From Clostridiales bacterium (GTDB taxonomy: Bacteria > Bacillota > Clostridia > Lachnospirales > Lachnospiraceae), in assembly GCA_020859995.1 (NCBI GenBank), contig JAJBVE010000197.1, forward strand, positions 26,286-90,285: 64,000 bases of DNA, written 5' to 3'. How positions within the stretch are numbered: the first letter of the stretch is position 1; every line of letters starts with the position of its first letter. This document shows positions 9,346-18,771 of this stretch, piece after piece. A program made the position numbers and the translations under genes. Below the pieces are notes generated by a model. That model had not been told where the DNA came from. It did no database searches and saw nothing but the letters and a program-made list of their open reading frames with translations.

Positions 9346-10302
9346 ATGAAAATCGGAAACGTGTCATTAGATAACAATATCATACTTGCGCCTATGGCAG
9401 GGGTTACCGACCTGCCATTTCGGCTGTTATGCCGGGAACAGGGTGTAGGACTGGTATGCACAGAGATGGTGAGCGCGAAGGCGATCTACTATCACAACAG
9501 GAATACCAGCGTGCTGATGGCTGTTTCGCCAGAAGAACACCCGGTATCCGTACAATTGTTTGGCTCTGATCCGGATATTATCAGCGAGATGGCGGCAGCC
9601 ATAGAAGAAGAACCTTTTGATATCCTGGATTTTAATATGGGCTGTCCTGTGCCGAAGGTAACGAAAAATGGCGAAGGTTCCGCACTGATGCGTTCTCCGA
9701 AGCTGGTGGAGGAAATTATCACTAAGACTGCGCGCAGAATTCACAAGCCGATGACTGTCAAGATCCGCAAAGGCTTTACAGAAGACGAAGTCAACGCGGT
9801 CGAGATCGCCCGGATTGCGGAAGCCTCCGGTGCTGCGGCGATCGCCGTCCACGGGCGCACCAGAGAGCAATATTATTCGGGCAGGGCGGACTGGGAGATT
9901 ATCCGCCAGGTGAAGGAAGCGGTAAAAATACCGGTGATCGGAAATGGAGACGTGGATTCCGTTCAGGCTGCGAAACGCATGCTTGACGAGACGGGCTGCG
10001 ATGGGGTGATGGTCGGCAGGGCGGCAAAAGGAAATCCCTGGCTGTTTCGCCAGATACGGGCCTATCTGGCAGATGGAACACTGCTTCCGCCGCCATCCTC
10101 CCAGGAGGTAAAGGCTATGATGCTTCGCCACGCGCAGATGGAGGTCGCTTTCAAAGGAGAGTATACCGGGATCCGGGAGATGCGCGCGCATATTTCCTGG
10201 TACACGGCCGGATTTCCTAATTCATCCAGACTGCGCGCTGCCGTCAATCAGGCAGAAACGTATTCCGAACTGGAACAGCTGATAAACCAGGGATTTGGAT
10301 GA
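9346..10302 (+). CDS. dusB: tRNA-dihydrouridine synthase B
   Basis: FMN-dependent reduction of uridine to dihydrouridine in tRNA. The TIM-barrel start LAPMAGVTDLPFR, the catalytic cysteine in NMGCPVPKV (about residue 101), the HGRTREQYYSG motif and the GNGD flavin-phosphate loop are all visible. At 318 residues it is of normal length when started at ATG 9346; the ORF-track extension to 9241 is not homologous to the family. It lies upstream of greA and lysS, a frequent order in Firmicutes. Confidence 0.93.
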   Translation: MKIGNVSLDNNIILAPMAGVTDLPFRLLCREQGVGLVCTEMVSAKAIYYHNRNTSVLMAVSPEEHPVSVQLFGSDPDIISEMAAAIEEEPFDILDFNMGCPVPKVTKNGEGSALMRSPKLVEEIITKTARRIHKPMTVKIRKGFTEDEVNAVEIARIAEASGAAAIAVHGRTREQYYSGRADWEIIRQVKEAVKIPVIGNGDVDSVQAAKRMLDETGCDGVMVGRAAKGNPWLFRQIRAYLADGTLLPPPSSQEVKAMMLRHAQMEVAFKGEYTGIREMRAHISWYTAGFPNSSRLRAAVNQAETYSELEQLINQGFG

Positions 10303-10346
10303 GTCAAATCATTATATTTTTTGTCAAAATAAAAAATTATATTTTC

Positions 10347-10375
10347 TTGACAAAGCGGGGGCAATCCATTACAAT
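10347..10375 (+). promoter_or_regulatory. Strong sigma-A-type promoter for greA-lysS
   Basis: TTGACA (10347-10352), a 17-base spacer and TACAAT (10370-10375) form a near-consensus promoter in an AT-rich gap. Transcription would start about 10383, giving a 140-nt leader before greA that includes a GCGTGC-CACAA-GCACGC hairpin. Confidence 0.75.
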
Positions 10376-10524
10376 ACATTAATTGTGAAGCGCAGGCATG
10401 ATAGGTACGGAAGAAAAGTTCCGGCGGATGATGCCCGCGCTTGTCATAGTTATGGTCGGTGCATGGCGCGTGCCACAAGCACGCGGCACACTTCCTTACC
10501 ACAGATCATGGAAGGTGAATTGTA

Positions 10525-11016
10525 ATGGAAAATGTAGAAGAAAAGAAGAATCTAATGACCTACGCGGGCCTGCGTAAGCTCGAAGAAGAACTGCATGAGC
10601 TTAAAGTTGTCCGCCGCAAGGCAGTCGCTGAGAAGATCAAGGAAGCCAGAGAGCAGGGCGATATCTCAGAGAACGCGGAGTATGACGCGGCGATGGATGA
10701 ACAGCGTGATATTGAGGCTCGGATCGAGGAGATCGGCAAGCTTCTGAAAAACGCGGAGGTTGTAGTTGAAGACGATTTCGAGGCCGGCAAGATCAATGTC
10801 GGATGCACTGTGCGGCTTTACGACGAGGAATTCGAAGAGGAAGTGGAGTATTGCATCGTTGGTTCCTCCGAGGCAAACAGCCTGCAGGGTAAGATTTCCA
10901 ATGAGTCCCCGGTAGGCAAAGCCCTGATCGGACATACCATCGGTGAAACGATCGCTGTAGAGACCCAGGCAGGCATTGCAGAGTACAAGATACTTGGTAT
11001 TGAGCGTACCGCATGA
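10525..11016 (+). CDS. greA: Transcription elongation factor GreA
   Basis: GreA stimulates RNA cleavage by backtracked RNA polymerase. The 163-residue product shows the N-terminal coiled coil (LRKLEEELHELKVVRRKAVAEKIKEAREQGDISENAEYDAA) with the acidic tip residues in DISENAEYD, then the FKBP-like C-terminal domain (SPVGKALIGHTIGET). Length and motifs are canonical. GGAAGGTGA lies 6-8 bases before the ATG. A good promoter lies at 10347-10375. The gene precedes lysS. Confidence 0.96.
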   Translation: MENVEEKKNLMTYAGLRKLEEELHELKVVRRKAVAEKIKEAREQGDISENAEYDAAMDEQRDIEARIEEIGKLLKNAEVVVEDDFEAGKINVGCTVRLYDEEFEEEVEYCIVGSSEANSLQGKISNESPVGKALIGHTIGETIAVETQAGIAEYKILGIERTA

Positions 11017-11211
11017 GCATGCAGCAGGGACGATAAAAATTCCTGAAGGAACTATCGGAGAAGCTACCGGAAAATTATCCGTGACAATTGTGGAAACAGA
11101 GCAGGAAGAAACACTCAGGCCGGATTGTGCCAGGCAGGATTGCCTGCGGGATCCAGAGCATGATTGAAATCACAGGAATATCAGAAAATAACATTAAGGA
11201 GGCAGAGCAAA

Positions 11212-12690
11212 GTGGCAGAACAGAAGACCGTAGACACAAAACAGCTGCTGAAGGTACGCCGTGACAAGCTGAAGGAATTGCAGGAAGGCGGAAATGATCC
11301 GTTTCAGATCCGCAAATACGACGTAACCAGTCACAGCAAAGAGATCACAGATCATTTTGAACAGCTTGAGGGAAAAAATGTCAGCGTGGCAGGTCGTCTG
11401 ATGTCAAAACGGGTTATGGGAAAAGCCTCCTTCTGCAACGTGCAGGATCTGCAGGGAAGCATTCAGGCCTATGTCGCCCGCGACGCGGTCGGTGAGGAGG
11501 AGTATAAGGCCTTCAAAAAGATGGACATCGGCGATATCGTCGGCCTGGAAGGCACGGTTTTTAAGACCAAGACCGGAGAAGTCTCCATCCACGCGACGAA
11601 AGTACTCTTGCTTTCCAAGAGCTTGCAGATCCTTCCGGAGAAATATCACGGACTGACCAACACGGACACACGTTACCGTCAGCGCTATATTGACCTGATC
11701 ATGAACCAGGAGGTAAAGGACACCTTCGTAAAGCGCTCAAGGATTATCAGTGCGATCCGCCGCTATCTTGACGGACAGGGGTTCCTTGAAGTTGAGACTC
11801 CGATGCTCGTAGCGAATGCGGGCGGAGCCGCTGCGCGGCCATTTACCACACACTATAACGCGCTGGACGAGGACGTAAAGCTTCGCATTTCTCTGGAGCT
11901 TTATCTGAAACGTCTGATCGTCGGCGGCATGGAACGTGTTTATGAGATCGGACGCGTCTTCCGCAACGAAGGACTGGACACCCGGCACAATCCGGAGTTT
12001 ACCCTGATGGAGCTTTATCAGGCTTTCACGGACTATCATGGTATGATGGATCTGACCGAAAATCTGTACCGCCATGTAGCTCAGGAGGTACTTGGCACCA
12101 CCACGATCACCTATCAGGGCACGGAGATGGATCTCGGAAAGCCTTTTGAACGCATCACCATGGTAGATGCCGTGAAAAAATACGCAGGTGTAGATTTTAA
12201 CGAGATTCATAGCCTTGAAGAAGCCCAGGCGGCGGCAAGTGAGCACCACCTGGCATTCGAAAAGCATCACAAAAAAGGCGACATCCTGAACTTGTTCTTT
12301 GAAGAATTCGTCGAAAAACATCTGATTCAGCCAACTTTTGTGATGGATCACCCGATCGAGATCTCACCGCTCACCAAGAAAAAGCCGGAAAATCCGGACT
12401 ATGTAGAACGCTTCGAGTTCTTCATGAATGGCTGGGAGATGGCCAACGCATACTCCGAGCTCAACGATCCGATCGACCAGCGCGAGCGTTTCAAGGCGCA
12501 GGAAGAGCTGCTCGCTCTTGGCAACGAGGAAGCCAACACGACTGATGAAGACTTTCTCTACGCCCTGGAGCTCGGCATGCCCCCCACAGGCGGCATCGGC
12601 TTCGGTATTGACCGGATGGTGATGCTGCTTACGGACTCTCCTGCAATAAGAGATGTTCTGCTGTTCCCGACAATGAGAAGCACGAATTAA
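11212..12690 (+). CDS. lysS: Lysyl-tRNA synthetase, class II
   Basis: Charges tRNA(Lys) with lysine. The N-terminal OB-fold anticodon-binding domain ([19 protein letters not shown]) precedes the class II core with motif 2 ([15 protein letters not shown]) and motif 3 ([13 protein letters not shown]). The start is GTG 11212 with AAGGAGG 9 bases upstream; the ATG at 11164 in the track has no such site. The product is 492 residues. Its 3' end ([11 protein letters not shown]) is abutted by accessory DNA, and an imperfect copy of the last coding bases appears at 37918-37949, suggesting that this gene end is an integration target. Confidence 0.95.
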   Translation: MAEQKTVDTKQLLKVRRDKLKELQEGGNDPFQIRKYDVTSHSKEITDHFEQLEGKNVSVAGRLMSKRVMGKASFCNVQDLQGSIQAYVARDAVGEEEYKAFKKMDIGDIVGLEGTVFKTKTGEVSIHATKVLLLSKSLQILPEKYHGLTNTDTRYRQRYIDLIMNQEVKDTFVKRSRIISAIRRYLDGQGFLEVETPMLVANAGGAAARPFTTHYNALDEDVKLRISLELYLKRLIVGGMERVYEIGRVFRNEGLDTRHNPEFTLMELYQAFTDYHGMMDLTENLYRHVAQEVLGTTTITYQGTEMDLGKPFERITMVDAVKKYAGVDFNEIHSLEEAQAAASEHHLAFEKHHKKGDILNLFFEEFVEKHLIQPTFVMDHPIEISPLTKKKPENPDYVERFEFFMNGWEMANAYSELNDPIDQRERFKAQEELLALGNEEANTTDEDFLYALELGMPPTGGIGFGIDRMVMLLTDSPAIRDVLLFPTMRSTN

Positions 12691-12728
12691 AAGAATTCAG
12701 CATTTATGCGGGTTCGCGGCATATTCTC

Positions 12729-12766
12729 TGAACCAAAAAACAGGATTTTGAACCAATTTTGAACCA
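12729..12766 (+). repeat. Three TGAACCA direct repeats after lysS
   Basis: TGAACCA occurs at 12729, 12749 and 12760, 39 bases after the lysS stop. Short spaced direct repeats like these resemble arm-type binding sites of Tn916-family integrases. They could mark the left end of the integrated element or a remnant of an older one. Confidence 0.45.
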
Positions 12767-12836
12767 TTTTTCAAAAGATTTCTGCAGAGTTACGGAGATT
12801 TAAGGAAAAATGAAGCATATTATGATGTAGAAATGG

Positions 12837-12866
12837 AAGGGCCTGAACCGTTGTGTTCGGGCCTTT
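12837..12866 (+). terminator. Hairpin terminator-like structure before rtcB
   Basis: AAGGGCCTGAAC pairs with GTTCGGGCCTTT (12 bp, two G-U pairs) around a six-base loop. The tail is only weakly U-rich (TTTCTAC). Confidence 0.5.
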
Positions 12867-12947
12867 CTACGTCTGCGGAGACGTTCACAGCAATCAATCC
12901 GGGTGAATGAGTATCAACTATTAGCCGCAAGGAAAGGAAGATATCAG

Positions 12948-14066
12948 ATGAAAAAGATAGAAGGTCGTTATGCGAAAGCAAAAATATTTACGGATAATGT
13001 AGAGGATTATGCACTGGCACAGGTGAAGCTGATCTGTGATCAGAAGGGAGCGGAAGGAAGTGTTATCCGTCTGATGCCGGATGTACATCCGGGTAAGGTT
13101 GGGCCGATTGGTTTAACTATGACGGTAAACGATATGGTACTGCCGAACATTGTCGGGATTGATATCGGCTGCGGCATTACCATAGCGAGGCTGAAACAGA
13201 GAAAACTGGAATATCAGAAACTGGATACAGTGATTCGGGAGCGGATTCCGTCTGGATTCCATATTCGCAGTAAGCCTCACCGCTTTGCGGAGAGCTTTCC
13301 CTTTGAGGAGTTGAAGTGTTACAGACATATTAGTCTGGACAGAATTATGCGGAGTATGGGGTCTCTTGGAGGCGGCAATCATTTTATCGAAGCTGACCGT
13401 GGGGAGGACGGCAGTCTCTATGTTGTAATCCATAGCGGAAGCCGGCATCTTGGAAAGGAGGTTGCGGAGTATTATCTGAATCAGGGACAGCGTATTCTGA
13501 AAGAACAGGAAGTTGATATTCCATATGAACTGACCTATCTGGAAGGTTCGCTGATGGAAGACTATCTCCACGATCAGTGTGTGGTACAGAGCTTTGCTTC
13601 ACAGAACCGCGCTGCTATGTTGGACGAGCTGATAAAGGGAATGAAACTCAAAGTGGAGGAAGAATTCTCTTGCGTCCACAATTATATCGAGATCGGCACA
13701 GATTACAAGATGCTGCGCAAAGGTGCGATTTCCGCAAAATCCGGAGAGAAAGTGATTATTCCGATTAATATGCGTGATGGTGTTATTCTTGGCATTGGGA
13801 AAGGCAACCCCGACTGGAATGATTCAGCTCCGCACGGTTCCGGACGCATTCTGAAACGTGCAGATGTGCAGAATCATTATACGGTGTCAAATTACAAGAA
13901 AGAGATGAAGGGTATTTACAGCAGCTGTATCGGTAAGGATACGCTGGATGAAGCACCGTTCGCATATCGGGGCATATCAGAGATTGCCGGAGCGATTTCG
14001 GATACAGTGGAGATTCAGCAGATTTTAAAGCCAGTCTATAATTTCAAGGCTGGCAGTAATGAGTAG
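12948..14066 (+). CDS. rtcB: RtcB-family 3'-5' RNA ligase (RtcB2 type)
   Basis: RtcB joins RNA 2',3'-cyclic phosphate or 3'-phosphate ends to 5'-OH ends using GTP and manganese. This 372-residue protein shows MPDVHPGKVGPIG, the metal-binding cysteine in VGIDIGCG, SLGGGNHFIE, HSGSRHLG, and the C-terminal APHGSGR loop carrying the guanylylated histidine region. It is shorter than the about 408-residue E. coli RtcB. It is followed 58 bases later by prfH, the conserved pairing in which the ligase reseals cleaved rRNA or tRNA. ATG 12948 is preferred over 12903 because a GGAAGG site precedes it. The cargo begins directly after lysS. Confidence 0.92.
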   Translation: MKKIEGRYAKAKIFTDNVEDYALAQVKLICDQKGAEGSVIRLMPDVHPGKVGPIGLTMTVNDMVLPNIVGIDIGCGITIARLKQRKLEYQKLDTVIRERIPSGFHIRSKPHRFAESFPFEELKCYRHISLDRIMRSMGSLGGGNHFIEADRGEDGSLYVVIHSGSRHLGKEVAEYYLNQGQRILKEQEVDIPYELTYLEGSLMEDYLHDQCVVQSFASQNRAAMLDELIKGMKLKVEEEFSCVHNYIEIGTDYKMLRKGAISAKSGEKVIIPINMRDGVILGIGKGNPDWNDSAPHGSGRILKRADVQNHYTVSNYKKEMKGIYSSCIGKDTLDEAPFAYRGISEIAGAISDTVEIQQILKPVYNFKAGSNE

Positions 14067-14124
14067 TGACGTACAGTGGTCATATACAGTAGAAAACATA
14101 TGACTGAAACGAGGTGATAAGAAG

Positions 14125-14715
14125 ATGATTATACAGATAAGCTCCGGTCAGGGTCCTGCGGAATGCGAGCTTGCGGTCGGCAAATTATACGAAGCTCTAT
14201 GCAAGGAATTTCCTGACATTGAATTATTGTCGAGCCACAGGTCGAGACATAGTGGGTTATATACGTCCGTCTTGTTATCGACAGAGGCAGATTTGACTGA
14301 GCTGGACGGTTCTGTACAGTGGATTTGCAAATCGCCGTTCAGACCTCATCATGACAGGAAGAATTGGTTTATTGATGTGAGTATTGTTCCGGAGGTGCAG
14401 AATATATGCAGTGAGCAGGATATCCGCTTTGAAAGTTTCCGCTCTGGCGGCAAGGGTGGGCAGAATGTAAATAAGGTTGAAACCGGAGTGCGCCTGATAC
14501 ATATCCCCACGGGCATTGCGGTTACATCGACATCGCAGAGAAGCCAATACCAGAATAAGCAGGATGCATTTCGAAAGATGAACGCGATTCTTGCCGATAT
14601 GCGGTCGACAGAGACGGCAAAGCAGGCGCACAAAGCCTGGAGTGAGAAGAATCAGCTGGTGAGGGGAAATCCGATAAGAATTTATGAAGGGATGGAATTT
14701 AAACGTAAGAGGTAG
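14125..14715 (+). CDS. prfH: Peptide chain release factor H (PrfH)
   Basis: PrfH is a release-factor homologue that keeps the peptidyl-tRNA hydrolysis domain. The universal GGQ sits in [15 protein letters not shown] at about residue 112. The codon-recognition domains of RF1/RF2 are absent, as expected for a 196-residue PrfH. Known work on RtcB2-PrfH pairs attributes rescue of ribosomes cleaved at the decoding centre to the two proteins acting in sequence; that role here is inferred from the pairing. A GAGGTGATAAG site precedes ATG 14125. A terminator follows at 14761-14789, so rtcB-prfH is probably a two-gene transcript. Confidence 0.92.
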   Translation: MIIQISSGQGPAECELAVGKLYEALCKEFPDIELLSSHRSRHSGLYTSVLLSTEADLTELDGSVQWICKSPFRPHHDRKNWFIDVSIVPEVQNICSEQDIRFESFRSGGKGGQNVNKVETGVRLIHIPTGIAVTSTSQRSQYQNKQDAFRKMNAILADMRSTETAKQAHKAWSEKNQLVRGNPIRIYEGMEFKRKR

Positions 14716-14760
14716 TTAGTGAAGCATTTACATTGGAAAACCAGATAATCAGGACATAGG

Positions 14761-14789
14761 GTCAGGCTTAATGCCTGGCCTTTGTTATT
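14761..14789 (+). terminator. Terminator after rtcB-prfH
   Basis: GTCAGGC (14761-14767) pairs with GCCTGGC (14773-14779) with one G-U pair, followed by CTTTGTTATT. It closes the rtcB-prfH transcript. Confidence 0.65.
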
Positions 14790-14797
14790 ATGCGCAG

Positions 14798-14877
14798 GGT
14801 CGGGCAGGGAGTTTTGCGGCTAAAGCCGCATCTGGCCCGCGCGTGCGAGTAAGAGGTGACAAGCCGCCTCCCACTCG
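14798..14877 (+). ncRNA. Structured leader region upstream of DUF6809 gene
   Basis: CGGGC...GCCCG encloses a perfect GCGGC-TAAA-GCCGC hairpin (14816-14829). It is followed by a second stem, CGAGT-aa-GAGG pairing with CCTC-cc-ACTCG (14846-14877), with a symmetric 2x2 internal loop. Both lie on the coding side of the preceding terminator and about 95 bases before the DUF6809 start. This could be a cis-regulatory element or a small RNA. I do not recognise a known family. Confidence 0.45.
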
Positions 14878-14972
14878 ATCAGCAATTCAGAGCGGCAAAA
14901 TACAAGAGCAATTTGCGTCCTGCTGTTTTGAACCGCTGCCCAAATTTAAAAATCAAAAAGGAGGTTGCTTCA

Positions 14973-15275
14973 ATGAGTATTATGGAAGAACTGTATAATG
15001 GCAAAATCTATCCGTCCGAGCAGGTATTACCGGCAGATAAGGGTTACAGAGAGGCAAATAGGAAAGTGGATCAACTAATATCGGAACTGGAAGAAAATCT
15101 CAGTAAAGAAGATTATGCAAAAATTGATAAAATCTGTGATTGCTTAACAGATACTCAGGACATCATGTGCATGGAGTTTTTCAGGTTGGGTCTTTCTATG
15201 GGACTACTGTTAATGAAGGAGGCAGTTGATAACCCATATTTGTCAAAGAATAAAAATGAGAATTATGATTTATAA
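14973..15275 (+). CDS. DUF6809-family small protein
   Basis: This 100-residue helical protein begins MSIMEELYNGKIYPSE and ends with a region rich in MEFFRLGLSMGLLLMKEA, the pattern of DUF6809 proteins common in clostridial accessory regions. The family function is unknown to me. ATG 14973 has AAAAAGGAGG 8 bases upstream; the longer track ORF from 14856 runs through the structured leader and is rejected. A perfect 18-bp palindromic terminator follows at 15316-15354. Confidence 0.75.
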   Translation: MSIMEELYNGKIYPSEQVLPADKGYREANRKVDQLISELEENLSKEDYAKIDKICDCLTDTQDIMCMEFFRLGLSMGLLLMKEAVDNPYLSKNKNENYDL

Positions 15276-15315
15276 AAAAATTGAATGTAGCGTTGTCTAT
15301 TAAGAATGCACAATT

Positions 15316-15354
15316 GATAATCCCCATGGAGCCTCAGGCTCCATGGGGATTATC
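15316..15354. terminator. Perfect bidirectional terminator hairpin
   Basis: GATAATCCCCATGGAGCC and its exact reverse complement flank a TCA loop (18-bp perfect stem). It lies between convergent genes (DUF6809 on +, HTH protein on -) and likely terminates both. Confidence 0.8.
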
Positions 15355-15361
15355 ATGATGT

Positions 15362-15553
15362 TTATAAAATCAGCTTACTTTTTCTGGAAATATATTCTGA
15401 AACAGCTGCTTTTGGTATTTTCCAACAACGGCCTATTTTGAAAGCTTTAATTTCTCCAGAATTCAGAAGCCGATATGCAGTAGAGTGTCCTATTTTTAAA
15501 AGCTTCTCAAACTCTTCTAATGTTATTAAATCATCTGACAGTTCGTTTGGCAT
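15362..15553 (-). CDS. Excisionase-type helix-turn-helix protein
   Basis: A 63-residue DNA-binding protein of the MerR/excisionase small HTH family: LITLEEFEKLLKIGHSTAYRLLNSGEIKAFKIGRCWKIPKAAV is the winged-helix core. I set the start at the ATG complementary to 15551-15553 because AGGAGG lies just upstream on the minus strand; the track start at 15658 adds 35 unrelated residues. It is convergent with DUF6809 and divergent from the helicase gene, so it may regulate the element's replication gene. It is similar in type to the protein at 20045-20233. Confidence 0.8.
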   Translation of the reverse strand: MPNELSDDLITLEEFEKLLKIGHSTAYRLLNSGEIKAFKIGRCWKIPKAAVSEYISRKSKLIL

Positions 15554-15777
15554 TATATCAGTCCTCCTGCTATTACCGTTATTTATTTCAATGTTAGTAC
15601 TGTTTTTTGATAAGATCAGGATAGTAATTGATGATTTATATTTCTCATACAAATGCATATATAAAGAGAAATAAGAAATAATGAGATAATATAACGATAT
15701 AAAATCATTGATAGCATTATAAATTAATAGATAACAAAACAGACATATAATTCCAAATGAAATCAGGGGTGAATTAT

Positions 15778-18579
15778 ATGATAATACAGGTGAATGTGGA
15801 CAATATAGGATACTATCAAAAACCAGTTAAGCGTGAAATAATAAAAATAAGAAAAAGAATGGCAAATAATTGGTATCGGATAGACTTAGCTGAGTTTGCT
15901 GATATGGTGGGTAATAAGGGGCGTTCATTTACTCCTGGATGTTTAACTGGCGGAATTAAGGCAGACAACTGTGTGGCAATGCAGCTTTTAGTATTAGACT
16001 TTGATCATGGGACAACTTTTCAAATGATAAAAGAAAGATGCGAACTGATTGGATTGAATATTTCTTTTGCCTATCATACTTTCAGTTCATCAGAAGCAGA
16101 AGAAAAATTCAGGATAGTATTTGTACATGAGTATTTGATAGATGATCCCTATATTATAAAAATAGCAATACATATGCTGCAGAAAATATTTCCAGAGTGT
16201 GATCCAGCTTGCAAAAATCTTGACCGATTATTTTTAGGTGGGAAAGAACTGATTTATATGGATAATGTCGCACGTATTGCTTTAATGCAAGTGTATGGGG
16301 CGTTCTTCGAGGCAATCTCTAAAAATGGTAATCGTTCAAGAAATGTTGATGCGTTTTGTAATACCTTTAAAATATATAAAGATAACAGATCTCCTGCAAT
16401 TGGTTCAAACTATTGCATGACAAAATATAGCGAAAATGACGAGATCAGGGCTTCTACTATATTACATAAAATAGAAGATGCCACGAATTCGTCATTTTTT
16501 GTGTTAGAGGCTAAAGTATCTACTCCACACGCACACATACATAAAAGCAATACGTGCGAGCAAAAACTCAAAAGAACTGAAATAAAATCAAACACAAATT
16601 GCCAGCTCTTAAATGATTTTAATAATGGTGAAAGCTTAAGCCATAATGAAAGGTTCTTAATATATACTAATATGCTCCAGATCAAAGGAGGCCAGAGTCA
16701 CTTCTTTGAAATATTAAGTCGATATTATCACCAGAGTGTTTTTGAAAAATGGAAAAAAGATGCATTCTATATGAACAATTATAAGGCACAAAGATGTTCG
16801 GAAGAAAACTGTCCGTACTATCTGTTGTGCGACAATAAAGGAACAATAGTTGACACATTGACGAGTGACAGACAAATCAGATATTGCAGAGACAGAGAAA
16901 AATATTTGAGTTTGGAGGAAGCTTATGATTGCCTTTGTAATAATTTGAAAAAAGCAATCGAAAGTAATGATAATGGAATACATCTTATAAAAGCCCAAAC
17001 TGCTTTGGGAAAGACAAATGCTTACATATCATATATAAGTGAACATAAAGAAACGAGATTCTTAATTGCTGTTCCTACAGTTACTCTAAAGAATGAAATT
17101 TATAAGCGGCTTATTTCCACTGCAGGCGTTTGTGAGAAGGAAGTTTTTATGACTTTAAGTACCTATGATACTATCGTAAAGGATACCTTCCCGCCTGAAA
17201 TAATAAAGGCAATATCAGATAACCATAATAGAGGAATTCATTGGGAGACAAAAACGGTTCTGAAAAAATATCTGGAAATATTACGAACGGATAATTCTGA
17301 ATTAAATGCAACGATACAAATCTGTGAGAAGATTTTGAAAGGTTTGGAAGCAATTAAGGACGAAAGAATTATTGTGACGACACATGCGTCTCTGTTACAG
17401 ATGCCAGAGAAATTTCTAAATAATTATACTGTGATAATTGATGAAGATATCTGGAAGCTTCATATATCCAAACAGATGAAGCAGGTGAGCTTGTCCTCTT
17501 TAGAAAAAATAGAAAAGAGGAATTTTAAAGGTTTCTCAGAAATAGCAAGCATAGTTTTGCAGGCTGAGGAAGGCAAATACATTAGATTTACAAAAAAGTG
17601 CTATGGGGAAGCTTTGAAGGAAAAGGTGCTGGATGAATTGGAAATATACGATAATGTTAATGATATGCTTAGTATGACTGCTTTTGTTAAGATGAAGGAG
17701 GAAGGGTGCGTTAATTATTTTGCTCCATCTAAATTACCTGATGTTAAATGTGTAATACTGTCGGCAACTTTAAATGCTGAAATATATCAACAATACTTCA
17801 GTGACCGTATGGTATATACTTATCCAGAACAAAACGCTGCGTATATCGGAAGATTAATTCAATATACTTATCATTCTCTGAGTAGAATTGATCTTGAAGA
17901 GAAAAATGATATTTTCGATATACTTAAAAAAAGATTTGACAGTAGAGGTATACCTTTTATTACATTTAAAAAGTATGAGCATTTGACGGACGGAAGAAGT
18001 CAAGGGTTACATTATGGAAACACGGCTGGTATAGATGAATTTGCAGGTAAAGATATTGTAGTGATTGGCACGCCGTTTGGTAGGGAATTAGATTATAAAT
18101 TAATCGCCTGCTATTTGGGGACAGATGTTAATACAAAGGAAGATTCCAGACCCAGGCGTAGAAGGATAGATTATAATGGATTTAGCTTTGTATTTACAAC
18201 CTATTCTGATCAGTTGTTGAGAACTGTCCAGCTGCATGATATTCAAAGCGAACTTGAACAGACTGTTGGTCGTGCACGACTTTTGCGTAAGAATTGTACA
18301 GTATATTTATTTTCTTCATTCCCCTGCGAGCAAGCCAGAATATATACAGATAATTATTTGTTGGAGAATGGTTGTGATAGCTTTTTGAACGAGATAACAA
18401 AAATGGAGGTGGCTAATAATAGCGAAGAAGCGGCATGCGAGAGCGCCAAAGAAAATAATGAAAAGGAACTCTTTGAGAATTATTATTGTACGAAAGAAGG
18501 TGATTTAAGTACGGATGACGGATTAACTGTTGGTAAAAAACAGGAAGTAGTAGATGTGATAGAGGTAATCAACAGATAA
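15778..18579 (+). CDS. Putative primase-like / SF2 helicase replication protein of the element
   Basis: This 933-residue protein begins at ATG 15778 after AGGGGTGA. Residues about 70-160 resemble mobile-element archaeo-eukaryotic primases: LLVLDFDHG (possible DxD motif), HTFSSSEAEEKFRIVF, then CDPACKNLDRLFLGG. A cysteine cluster CSEENCPYYLLC follows near residue 340. The C-terminal half is an SF2-like helicase with QTALGKT (Walker A, about 405), TVIIDEDIW (motif II, about 552), VILSATLN (motif III, about 660) and EQTVGRARL (motif VI, about 827). Motif II is DEDI rather than DEAD/DEAH. Coding is AT-rich compared with the flanking chromosome. I infer a replication initiation role; the primase assignment is the less certain half. 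Confidence 0.75.
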   Translation: MIIQVNVDNIGYYQKPVKREIIKIRKRMANNWYRIDLAEFADMVGNKGRSFTPGCLTGGIKADNCVAMQLLVLDFDHGTTFQMIKERCELIGLNISFAYHTFSSSEAEEKFRIVFVHEYLIDDPYIIKIAIHMLQKIFPECDPACKNLDRLFLGGKELIYMDNVARIALMQVYGAFFEAISKNGNRSRNVDAFCNTFKIYKDNRSPAIGSNYCMTKYSENDEIRASTILHKIEDATNSSFFVLEAKVSTPHAHIHKSNTCEQKLKRTEIKSNTNCQLLNDFNNGESLSHNERFLIYTNMLQIKGGQSHFFEILSRYYHQSVFEKWKKDAFYMNNYKAQRCSEENCPYYLLCDNKGTIVDTLTSDRQIRYCRDREKYLSLEEAYDCLCNNLKKAIESNDNGIHLIKAQTALGKTNAYISYISEHKETRFLIAVPTVTLKNEIYKRLISTAGVCEKEVFMTLSTYDTIVKDTFPPEIIKAISDNHNRGIHWETKTVLKKYLEILRTDNSELNATIQICEKILKGLEAIKDERIIVTTHASLLQMPEKFLNNYTVIIDEDIWKLHISKQMKQVSLSSLEKIEKRNFKGFSEIASIVLQAEEGKYIRFTKKCYGEALKEKVLDELEIYDNVNDMLSMTAFVKMKEEGCVNYFAPSKLPDVKCVILSATLNAEIYQQYFSDRMVYTYPEQNAAYIGRLIQYTYHSLSRIDLEEKNDIFDILKKRFDSRGIPFITFKKYEHLTDGRSQGLHYGNTAGIDEFAGKDIVVIGTPFGRELDYKLIACYLGTDVNTKEDSRPRRRRIDYNGFSFVFTTYSDQLLRTVQLHDIQSELEQTVGRARLLRKNCTVYLFSSFPCEQARIYTDNYLLENGCDSFLNEITKMEVANNSEEAACESAKENNEKELFENYYCTKEGDLSTDDGLTVGKKQEVVDVIEVINR

Positions 18580-18678
18580 GCTCTGCTCAGAACGGGTTAG
18601 AGATTATACAGAATCTTCTTGAATAGCTGAGCTTATAAAGATGTATTAGAACTGGACATTAGAAGAAAAGTAATAATG

Positions 18679-18716
18679 GCGGACAGGGGAGATTGAATTC
18701 CCCTGTCCGCTTTCCA
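18679..18716 (+). terminator. Terminator after helicase gene
   Basis: GCGGACAGGGGA pairs with TCCCCTGTCCGC (12 bp) across an eight-base loop, followed by TTTCC. It lies 100 bases after the helicase stop. Confidence 0.7.
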
Positions 18717-18771
18717 GGTTAAATGGAATTTCTGCCCAAGTGTAGAGTAAAAACACATGCCCATTGTCTGC

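Noticed and set aside
15316-15354. Perfect 18-bp palindrome considered as a CRISPR repeat or transposon end
   Set aside because: Single copy, three-base loop, lies between convergent genes; a bidirectional terminator explains it.
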